Source: Marsupella aquatica
Lineage: Eukaryota; Marchantiophyta
NCBI GenBank assembly: GCA_973895155.1
Contig: OZ316891.1
Coordinates: 7,440,001-7,504,000, forward strand
Reading direction: 5' to 3'
DNA: 64,000 nt
The notes beneath the pieces are model-generated. The model had not been told where the DNA came from. It saw only the letters and a list, made by a program, of their open reading frames with translations, and did no database searches. The position numbers and the translations under genes were made by a program. This document shows positions 41,527 through 52,239 of the stretch, piece by piece. The number at the start of each line of letters is the position of its first letter. Position 1 is the stretch's first letter.

Positions 41527-43899
41527 TTCTCAACCTTCTGCTGCCACTAGCTTTTTAAGAAGAAGGAAGAAGTGGACAAGATTCTATGCCACTAAGTATG
41601 CAATCGGATTGACGAAGGCCCGCTTCAGCGCAATTATTGTCAATACTATCTTGGGAAAAACTAAAAACTAACACAACCAGAGACTATGACTGGGAGTCAA
41701 TGCCATTTGGAAGGAGTAGGACTCATTGCCTCACTTCATCAAACACAAGCAAATTATTCGAAATTGCGAAACATTACTCAATCAAAACAGATGGGGTCCA
41801 CAAACGAATTTGTACATGTGAGTTCATAATATATTCTATTATTTTTTACAGATTTTAAAAATTTAATTAATCTCTATCAAAAATACCTATTTTGGATGAT
41901 ATATGATTCCTAAGATTCTGATAATCAACTCCCCCAGTTCAAGGACTTGGTAAAGCTGGTGAATATTTTTTGTGGTTAGGCACCACACATGGAGTTAGGC
42001 ACCACACATGGATTTCAAGGAACTATTTGTAGGCATTTTGCCTGGGGATCCAAAATTGTTATGAATGAAAAAGGGTACTTGATCAAAAGCAAGATTCCTT
42101 GAAGGTAGTGGCACTTTCATCATCTATGTTGACCACCTGAAAGTGATCCACTCGTACAGGCATTCTACCTATGAGTAGGGTGATTTGTCATTGTGTGGGG
42201 GAGGGTGTAAGAGAGCACTGAATAGTTCCAACTGCGACATCCCACTGAAGCTGACCTCTCCGTTCCTCAGGATAGTGATTTGCCAAGTGAAGAGTACCAG
42301 TGCTCTTAGTTTACAGCAGCTTGTAGATTGGGAAGAACTCTCCAGATCTCTAATTTATTTGTGTCGAACATTCTTGTTGACAATAAAAACGCAAAATAAA
42401 GAGCAGTTCTGTCAATTAAGTTTTCTAACTTCGCTGTTATGTAAGATTGGAGCATGAAATATGAGAAAGAATCGGCGCAGATCAAAAACCAAAACAAAAA
42501 TGACAAACATGCTAAGGTAAATCATTGTTTAGCTTCAGCCAGTATCAGATTCAAGTCGGACGGATGGTAAGTTTCTATTATGACCACAATTTCAGGACAC
42601 TCGTCACAGATGTACAGGATTCTCCAAACATCCTTTCACTCGTTACCAGTCAAGCTGACTTGCCTTTCACGTACTCTCTCATGGAAGGATTAATATCAAA
42701 CTAAATGATCAGATGTTATCGTGGGCACAGTGGTCATACAAGTGGTACAGTCGGTCTGTCTTTATGAGTCGACTGGGTTAAAAAACTTGGTGATCAAATT
42801 TGGTAGATAGCTTGATGAATTGACTCGACGGGTAGCCTTAATCGATTTCATCCTCCAACCTCGTCATACATCCGTTGTACTGTAGTCGAATTGAATTCCT
42901 CTGAATAGATAACGTAGTACAAAAATGGCAACCTTTGTCGATTGGTTTTGCACTGAAAGAATTGATGCAATTTACATACCAGTTTGCTACGAGGTTACGG
43001 CACTGGTCCGCAGAAAATCTGTGGTGTTGGACGTAAACCAGGCTGTCTGAATGCCAAACGTTCAAACAATAAACTTAGGAATTTATGTCTAGGAGACTCT
43101 GTAACCTCAGTACCTAACAGCAAAGCTGATCCATCCTGTTTTACACAACGGAGCTGTTCAAGCATCGAAAGCCATTGAAAGTTCATCTTGGAGTCCTATC
43201 TTCAAACTTTGAAGATAAGCTTTTTAAGTGGACAAGATTAAAATGGCTACAAAGATACACAAGGGACATTACAGTTGAGGAAGTAGTACGTCTAGGACGC
43301 CACGCCCTTAATTTAACGGCCAAATGGTGAGAGGGAATTCTCGCAAGCCATACATATATACATCATTTCCTTTCCAGGTTCCCTGGATCGCCAAAAGAAC
43401 TAGAGTCATTACAAAAGTAGCTGGAGAAGAATTATATTGTGCACACCAACCTCTACAGCACCCGCTTGCATTCTCTGGATAAGAAATCAGTACAACTTCA
43501 GTCAAACTTGATTTGGAGACAATAACATTCCTACACAGAGAACGAAGTCCTGGTCTGGAGAACGGGCTACTCCTAGGATAAGAAATTCCGCTCTCCCTCA
43601 CCTTCTCCTGGAGCAGGAATTATGCAAATACAGCATGTCCACCCCAAATTCCGTTAAGAGTATATTACAGCGCAATACTATATCAGCAAAACCGTTCTCA
43701 AACAGTAGATATACCACACCAATCCATCTCTATGGCTGAGTCAAACTGAGATGAACTTGGTCTATACAGGGTGCATTGATTCCTCTGGCCAGAGTTGCAG
43801 AACTATATCAACGCAAAAGGAAAAGTAAAGTAGAATGGCTCGTTCTGCTACATCTGATGTTTGGCATGGAGGTCAGTACACGAAATCAAAACATGGGCA
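41527..43899. other. no gene seen; may hold 3' part of the GNAT transcript
   Basis: Only short open frames. Part of 43200-43899 is likely 3' UTR or a last intron of the GNAT gene on the minus strand. Confidence 0.4.
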
Positions 43900-46384
43900 C
43901 TACACCTGACATGTTGGTTTGATTCTACACTTGACAAAGAAACGTTTTTGACGTCTGCATACAGTACCCTCATTTACCTTGAATTTGAACTTGTTATATA
44001 AGCGTTGCGCTGCTATGTTAGTAGAGTTTACATGCACATATAACTCTTTGAGACCTACACAGAAAATAGACAAACAACTTAGACGTGCAGTGCTTTCATA
44101 GGAAGCGTAATGTGAGGGTAAAGAGCTAAGACTATGACGACATCCATTACCATAACAGATTTTTAGGCATCTAGAGTCAAACAAGAATTTTGATGAGACA
44201 TGAAAGGGGACCATACTCCAAAACGAACGGAACAAATAAACATGTAAGACTAGCGTATAGGAAACAGGTACTTTGTTTCAGTAGAAAATACGGTAGGACT
44301 CAACAAGTCATGAAACTCTACCAAGAGTCTACTTTAAGACGACAAGACAGTAATAAAGTCCAACGACTCTAGTCAATAGCACAAGTTAACTACCCTGCCT
44401 TGATGTACTACCCTGCCTACTTCTTGCTCAATCACCACTCTCCTCAAGACTGCTCCTTGTATATATCAATGCAACTCACCCCAATCTTTACCAGCGTTGA
44501 TAGCTTTGCCTAGTAGACTCGACCCTATGCCATTTTGTCGAGCAGCCTTTGTTACACATACATTGGCTATGTACCCATATTGATGAGAACCTCGAAAATC
44601 AAGTGCACCCACCGATAGTGTGGCTCTGATGGAGTCCTAAGCAGGAGCAACAGACAATATTTTAAATAGAGCAATTTCGCATCTCTTTTCTGCAAAAAAA
44701 TAATTGCATTTTTAGGTCTACACCTTCGGATAAAATGGCAGCACCACCTACCCCCGGAAACGTTTCTCCCTGTGAGAGCTGTCTGATGCTCAGATCCAGA
44801 GTGCCAACCACACGCTCTAATACGGTTGCACTTTGAGAGCCATTCACTGTAATATTTTGTGAAGAACGTCCACTGACCTGCATACAAAAGCCAACCCACT
44901 CATGATCTGAGCTTCACAGGGTAATCTATGTGTAAAGAAATGTGGCCCATTCCCCGAAGCCAGCAAACAGCAAACCCCCGAGAATCGATTGGAAGCCTGT
45001 GTAAGACATACGGAATGTACTTAAAATTGACCCGTCAGCGAACGCACGCACAGATTACGATTGCTGTAATGATCGACCGTGTGTGTAGACACAAAAGTTA
45101 CATATTGAAAGTCTTCCATAGAGACTCACATCCTTCAAAGACTGGAAGGGTCATGAGCAAGGGTACACCTCCTTCGCTAGTTAGGAAAACAAAGTGCATT
45201 GCCGTATCTCAGAAATGCATATAGTTAGCATACCGCCACAAGACAGATGCACCTTATGGACTGTCCATATTTTCCAAGAAGACGTCTTTTCAAAGCATCA
45301 AATTCCTGCAAAGGGTGAGCAACCATACATAAGCTGCCATATTGCTTACATTCTTTTCAAACGGCTTTCAGATTGCAATTCTCCTACATCTGCTGAAAAT
45401 CTTGACTAAAACTTGTCGGATGCAATTTCAAACCATAATGGACTCGGCGCACACTGCGTTACAGGTTAGAGGTACGGTCTGGAATACCTGTTCGGCAAAC
45501 CTCTTTTTGTAACTCTCAATATACCTGCAGAAGATATAAGATATTAAAATTGTATCGTTCCAAATGCACAGGTATTTCCAAGCATCCAATTAACAGTAGT
45601 TACCGGTCATGAAAGTAAAGATGACAAAATGCTTAGTTCATTTATTTGCGCCTCACGGATGGTATCCGCGGGCATAATCGACCTCTCTCTGTATCGACCT
45701 GACACGTTTGACATCCCAACTGAATACTTAAACAGATAAAAGTAGAAAAAACAGAAACTCGATGAACATATGAGAAAGCGAATGGACAAGATCTTAAAAG
45801 ATGAATGGCACTAAACGCTTAACATAGTAACACACCGCACGTAAGGCTGCTCCTCGCAGTAACTCTCCGCCCTTATCCATGCTGCCGCCTACAATACCCC
45901 AAAAAAGATATAAATCACAAGGCCTCGATTTTCAGGCATTCCTCCTATACGGATGTCTTCCCATAAAGTGACCTTAACCCTGCTCTTTCAGAATTGTGAA
46001 TGGAGAACCTGACTTTCCCTGTTAATGTAGATTCTCCAACTTTGTCTTACTTTAATTACACAGGGCCCTGATGCAACCGAAGCCATAGAGAAGGGTACGA
46101 ACGGGCCCATATCTGACGCTTGGTCATAGAGAAGGTCCCCAGAAATTACCCAGAACTCCTCGTCGAGTTTGGCCTCGCGTACAATGTAGTCCTTGCCAGA
46201 CTTCGACGCTGGTCCACATTCTTTGTCAACCCCAACTTCATTCTGGGAAGATGTTGCAGTGCCAACAAAAGTAGACGCGGGAAATGATCTGGGCTTCCCT
46301 AATCTTGAAGAATTTGAAGAAAGGAAACCACCAACGTCACTTAAGACTCTCTGAGTCTTCCACTCCCTGTAGCTAAACGTTGCC
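43900..46384 (-). CDS. GNAT-family N-acetyltransferase, plastid-type, at least seven exons
   Basis: Transfers acetyl from acetyl-CoA to an amine; plant members of this type act on plastid protein N-termini and lysines. Exons set by in-phase GT-AG borders (minus strand): 46384-46051, 45888-45836, 45524-45488 (37 nt), 45305-45234, 44877-44752, 44636-44480, 44054-43978. Readable product: a variable start, then DYIVREAKLDEEFW, AAWIRAESYCEEQPYVRYIE, SYKKRFAEQEFDALKRR, RCICLVAV, RVVGTLDLSIRQL, then the acetyl-CoA loop in YIANVCVTKAARQNGIGSSL (R..G.G type) and LYVHVNSTNIAAQRLYNKFK. The last frame runs on to a TAG at 43900, which may be the true end or a retained intron. The first exon, with any transit peptide, was not found; a candidate lies near 46853-47074. 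It is a single-copy-looking host gene amid repeats. Confidence 0.85.
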
Positions 46385-47752
46385 CTGCGAAAACATGAGC
46401 GACCGACATGTGTCTCTGTAAACTATCACAAACTGCAGGGTGGCATTGACACTACAAGTCGAACTCTGTCGCAGCTAAGAGGCTAAGACGCGGGTCCATA
46501 AGGTCCTGCAAGAGCTCAATCGTTTCTGTAGGTACTACACCACTTCGCGTCAAAAAACGGAGCACCGCGGGTTGCAGCCAACTATTTGTGCACAAAAGTT
46601 ATGGGTGCATTGTTCTCAATATTGTTCCACGAGAAACCACAAATCACATCAATGACCATGCACGAAAGTGAGGAGACCTGGCGCTATGAACGAGTAAACG
46701 AAGTGAGTAGTGTAAGAAAACCTTGAAGAAGATCTAGAAGAACCAAAAAGTTGTTGTCGACATTGGCAAGAGGATACAGAACGATGAGAGGTAACTTGTA
46801 CGCATAATGTTAAAGGGGAAAGCGCCTGGCACGCCATTCCTTGGTCACGCCCTCAGTCCTGTTTCGTCGTCCGTACTCTGAACCAATTACTAAGTCTGTC
46901 CACCACCGCGCATGCTCTGCTTCTCCACCTGCCGCTGTCGCTCAGAATGACTCCGCTTGGAGTTCTCAACTTAATCTCGATCTTCCTCATTAAACAACCC
47001 CAAAATTGCAATATCTTGACCGATTCTTCAGGATAATTGAAAAGGTGCTGTTCACTGTTCACCGACTGCAACATTCTTCCGTCATGTAACCTTTTCCTCC
47101 TACCCTACATTTCTCCTTACGGATATAAACTAAACTGAGGGCAGGCCACATGTTCAACTATCCAAAATTCCCGTGTCCGATCTCTGCTGCCGGGTGAAGG
47201 TCATCTGGTTCTAAGTACTTCGCCGCTATGAGCTTCTGGCAGTTCACTGGGGACAACAGCGAAAACACGAATTCTCAACAAGCATCCTCATTCACAAGCA
47301 CAACGTTACTTACTCCCGGGAGCTCCTTCTTCCACACTACCACCCGAACACTCCTACAGAGTGGTGGCAGCCGATTAGATTAGGGCTACAACATGTCGAC
47401 AACTATGGAAAGAACGGTGCACCATTGACATTGACAAAAATGAGCACACTTCAACTCGAGAAATCACCGCGACGATGTGGTATCCAGTGAGACCGCACAT
47501 GAGAATTGCGTGGAGGGACGGACGGATAGAGAGAGAGCAGGAGGAAGGAACAATTCAATGTCCAAAAGCAAAGCAGAATTTCGTCTACTCACCGGGGTCT
47601 CCTCCAACCGGTATCATCCGAACACTGTCGTCTCAAAAATGGTGGCAGCTCATTAGGGCTAGAACAAAACGTCAGCGACTAGACCTGTGCGCCACCGACA
47701 TTATCGACAATTGCCAACCTCAACTTCCAATTATTCAGACCCCACCGCGAGC

Positions 47753-47756
<4 letters not shown>

Positions 47757-47796
<40 letters not shown>

Positions 47797-47802
47797 GAGA
47801 GA
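47757..47802 (+). repeat. (GA)n microsatellite
   Basis: About 23 GA units with one GC interruption. Confidence 0.95.
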
Positions 47803-48049
47803 ATTGCAAAATCGAGCAGGAAGGATTTGGATGACGAGAGGAAAGTGGAATTTTCGTCGAAGAGATGGAAAAGGAAAGTCGAGCGTATCGATTTCCAATA
47901 GAGCAGATCAGTAGCACCGTCGTGATAGGTGGTGGCCAATCGAAGGTGTCCCTTTCCAGTCGTGCACAATCATCGCTTTGCAGGCTTTTCAGGCTTTTCA
48001 GGCTTTTGATCTTTTCGACGTGTACAGAGCGAAAGATCGCTGAAGATAG

Positions 48050-48606
48050 CGAATACTGGAGTCATTGTTCCTATCTTAATTAGCACTAGTTACTTTGACT
48101 TACAGTATAGCTAATCCTGGTGTCATTGTTCCTATCTTAATTGTGGTTACTTTGACTTACAGTATAGCTAAGCCTGGTGTCATTGTTCCTATCTTAATTA
48201 ACGCTAGTTACTTTGACTTACAGTATAGCTAATCCTGGTGTCATTGGTCCTATCTTAATTGTGGTTACTTTGACTTACAGTATAGCTAATCCTCGTGTCA
48301 TTGTTCCTATCTTAACTGTGGTTACTTTGACTTACAGTACTTTGACTTACAGTATAGCTAATCCTGGTGTCATTGTTCCTATCTTAATTAACGCTAGTTA
48401 CTTTGACTTACAGTACAGCTAATCCTCATGTCATTGTTCCTATCTTAACTGTGGTTACTTTGACTTACAGTACTTTGACTTACAGTATAGCTAATCCTAG
48501 TGTCATTGTTGCTATCTTAATTAACGCTAGTTACTTTGACTTACAGTATAGCTACTCCTGGTGTCATTGTTCCTATCTTAACTGTAGTTACTTTGACTTA
48601 CAGTAT
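48050..48606 (+). repeat. ~60-bp minisatellite, about nine units
   Basis: Units carry GTCATTGTTCCTATCTTAAT, then TTACTTTGACTTACAGTATA and GCTAATCCTGG. Two versions alternate (ATTAACGCTAG or ATTGTGG in the middle), and in two places a 12-base ACTTTGACTTAC block is doubled, giving a higher-order pattern. Confidence 0.9.
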
Positions 48607-48776
48607 TGGACTTGTCACTCATCTCTGCAGGTTATGGGGGAAATGCTTACTGTACTAAATCTACTTTGAATTTTTTTTCTAATGCTAGCCTGACTACCAG
48701 TTCTTTGAACATAAATAGAGGTGATTGCCCAAAAAGAATTTGATTCTTCGTTCCCATTCACCTTTGCTCCATCATT

Positions 48777-48845
48777 GATTGCATCCTCAACTTTCAGTTA
48801 TGCCCCTTATCTGCACCCTCAACTTTCAGTTATGCCCTTAAAGTC
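48777..48845 (+). repeat. short tandem repeat (CCTCAACTTTCAGTTATGCC)
   Basis: Two direct units of about 31 bp, with a diverged third near 48870. Confidence 0.75.
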
Positions 48846-51800
48846 AAGGTTGACCCTTCTCCGTCTGCACTCTCACTTTCAATTATGTCAGTCACTAGAA
48901 TAGGGTTAAGAAGTAGATTGTGAGTGCATACTTATAAATTCTCATATTTACACATACTATACACATATTACACATGAGATAATGGTTTTTAGCAGGGAGA
49001 GAGCACTAAGGGGAAATCACTAAGGGGAAGTAGAATAAATTGACATTAAATTATTTTGGCTTTTGCTTTTAAAAAAGAAGATTTAATTTTTTGGAAGTTA
49101 GTCAGTTTTTACTTATCTCGTGACTCGGATCCCCAATTTCGATGTGCAAAGTACAGTTTATAAAACGCCACCACAACAATTTTATCTTACCTTGAGATCT
49201 CTTTCTCTTATCTCGCCATTTTTACTCACATTCACATCTTTATCTCACCAGGACATTGTTTCTCACCTCTGATATTTTTTCTCTACCCGTGTGGTGAGCA
49301 TTGGTGTCCTGGATCACTCACTCAGTATTTGTCCTTGTGGATGGAGCGACCGACAAACAGAGTGAGTGAACATTTGGACAAGTCTACTATGGAAGCCTCT
49401 TTTGTTTGTCAATTTTTATGTTTACACCTAATCATGATCTCTGTTCACCAAAACATCTACAAGACAAGGTATCTGCAACCCACAAACCAGTGGCGCGAAC
49501 CAATATGTGTCTGAGGTAGGTGTAGATTTAATGCATAGTTTTCTTTACTGGTAAGACTAGGAATTATTGAGGCCAACCCTTTGAATGTACTCACAGATTG
49601 ATTGCTATGTTATCTGCAACGGTTGGCATTTGAGAGCTATCGCATGGTGTGCCATTCCAAAAGTACGCGTTAAATTTAGACTTGCCCTTTGTCAGAACGC
49701 AAATGTAGACACACACTCGTGGTTTGCAGGAAATACATTCAATGTCGTGCTTGCTTAGGTGTAGATTTAACTAAGTGATAGGAACATGCCCCGCTCGATC
49801 ATAACAAGGGGGCTTCGGGCAGGTTGGTTGGAGCAGTACTAACAGTACTGTATTCCACCGTTGAAGTTGGATTGAAATTGGACAGCAGTTCCTTCAGTAA
49901 GTTAGAGGGCAGTGCTATTGGCATCTGAGTGGAGTACGCGATCGAGCACGACTCAGTACAGTGCCAGCCACAAATTTCAGTCTCCGGTGGGCTAGGGTGA
50001 AACAGCATTCCAGTGATTCTTCTTCTAATGGCCATCTTTGTCGGACTCCGGTACTGAGCAGAGTCATGCAATCACTGAGAGAATGCCTTGACTCGTCTTT
50101 ATGCTTTTTAGCAGTCCAAACGCAAAGGAAGTCGAACTCTAGCCATTCCGAACCGTGATCGACTCTTGCAAGGACTTGTTACGTACACTGGGCAAGGCAC
50201 GGATTTTGGAATGATTGGCTAGTCTCTCTTAATGTGTGACTATCTATGTTTGATTTGCCTTTGACCGTTGTTAGACTACGAAGACAGTTACATGTTTGTG
50301 TAGTGCGGTGAATGTGGCAAGCCAATTGCTCGGCGTCTCATTTTCACTTCTTTGGAAGATGCATTTGTAGAGCACAAGTGCCGAGATTAATCACTGGATC
50401 CGGTGTTCTGCTGAAGAACCATTCAGGCAGTCAAAACCTGACAAGTCACGACCGAGGTCACAACCCATCATTTATTTGGGTTCTGCTGTGAATGTCTGTT
50501 TCAAGGAGATTACGATTGAATATGCTCTCATTACAATGCAGGTAGGCTCGCTACGGCAACTGAAACGTATCATATATTCCTAGCTTAGTTGATCTTGAAC
50601 GCAAAAGTTTCCTTTCCTGACAGCCTAGATGTTCAAATGAAACGGAACAAAGGGTAGGTACTTTGAGACTCTGGATTACGGACACCGCATCTAACTCCCA
50701 ATGCAAGTATAGTACATTCATCATTTGGATGGCTTAAGCATCGACCTGATGCGAAGGGACTCCTGCATGCTCAGGCGGGGTACATAGAAAGATATAAAGG
50801 TTACCAAAAATGGGCGTGCACATTTTAGTAGTTCGTGGAATCGCTGTACAATTCAAAACTTTGACATTGAGTCCAAGGTTCCGAATCTCGATTACATATA
50901 CAAGGGCTAGCTGGAAACCCTGGCTCTAGGCACTAGCATGTAATCTGATAACTGGAAAAAATGCAATCATACGAAAACTTCCAATGTTCTGAAGACACTG
51001 TCGGAAGTGTCAATTGCGATCGTTGAACGGACTCTAGCTGGCCAGTTTGTGCATTCTTAATGGGAAAAAGGCCGGGAATTTGAATGGGCCACGAAACTAT
51101 GCGGTGTATTTTAAATCTTGAGTTCAGAGACAAGAAGCATAATTGAAAGGCTGTCTTTTGAATGCTGAGAGAATGGCACACCTGTGGCAGTTCCGGCTTC
51201 GACGGGAGAGCTTGTTGAAAGTCAGGGTTGGTTCATAAGCGATATTCGGAAGTCCAGGAAAGTGATCATTACGTTATCTTTGTTTGTCATTATCGACCTA
51301 TCTAGAGAACAAAGCAATGGCAACAATCTCAAGACGTCTTTCTAGAGGGGTTGACATTCATCTTAGACATCTGTTTGCACCGAAAGGATTAGATACATAG
51401 AAATTTCAAGCCTGTATGCATCTTTGCGAACTACATGCTTGGGAAATTTCGGCAATATGCCGAAGCTCCGTCCTGAAATGTGATACCACTTCCGCTCCAG
51501 CGCTTGAAATCTGTAGGATCTACACTGCCTACTTCTGAAGCTTATTTCGTTCTGCAGAACACGTTGGGCGATCTAGAAGACGACATTTCGTCGCAGACGG
51601 GTATTTTATTATTCACGCCATCGGGAAAAATGAACTGCAGTGAACTCAAAACAATCTCTGTGAGATAACTTTGCTACTCACACTTTGGTGTCATTCACGG
51701 TACGTTGATCTGAGCAGCGTCATTATGCTATTGTCAAACGAACTGTTGCGCTTATGATCCGTGCTAGACTGATGTTCCCCCGGTGGCGAACTAGCTATAG

Positions 51801-52239
51801 TGTCTCCAAATTTAACTTATTGAATTCCGCGAAGGTGACTTCACAATGATCTGCGAACGCAAAGATAATTAGATGTACCATCCCGTCTGATCATACCGAA
51901 ATGAGGACTAATTTGACCGTCGTGAAACTATAATCAATCAGTGCTTATTTTTTTGGAGGAGTTGATGGCACTGAAGTGTCACTCGATCTTATGCATGACT
52001 CCTAATCTCATCTGACTACTTCTTTAACTTTGAAGCTCGAGCAGTCGCGCGTTGCCTTTAAACCGTCTAGGTAAGACTTCAGTATATCTGGCATTGCATC
52101 TAGATTTTATCTCCCGATTAGGTACGTCAAAGAATCTGTGGCACTCGGAAAGAATTCGTAACTTAGAATTACAAGAGAGAAAACTGGCTTCACGCAAATT
52201 TTATACATTCACGTGAAATGCGTACCTCAGGAAAGTGCA

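Larger units (their letters stand above)
46385..52239. other. repeat-bearing stretch, no supported gene
   Basis: Contains the GNAT promoter/first-exon region, a GA microsatellite, a ~60-bp minisatellite, and unassigned sequence from 48900 to 52239 with only short frames. Confidence 0.4.

Noticed and set aside
47757-47969. ORFs through the GA microsatellite (Ser/Leu/Arg/Glu runs)
   Set aside because: Simple repeat translated; no unique coding part.
50305-50390. Short Cys-rich exon-like stretch (CGECGKPIARR) after a TTTGTGTAG acceptor
   Set aside because: No partner exons found and the frame to the stop could not be confirmed from the coordinates.
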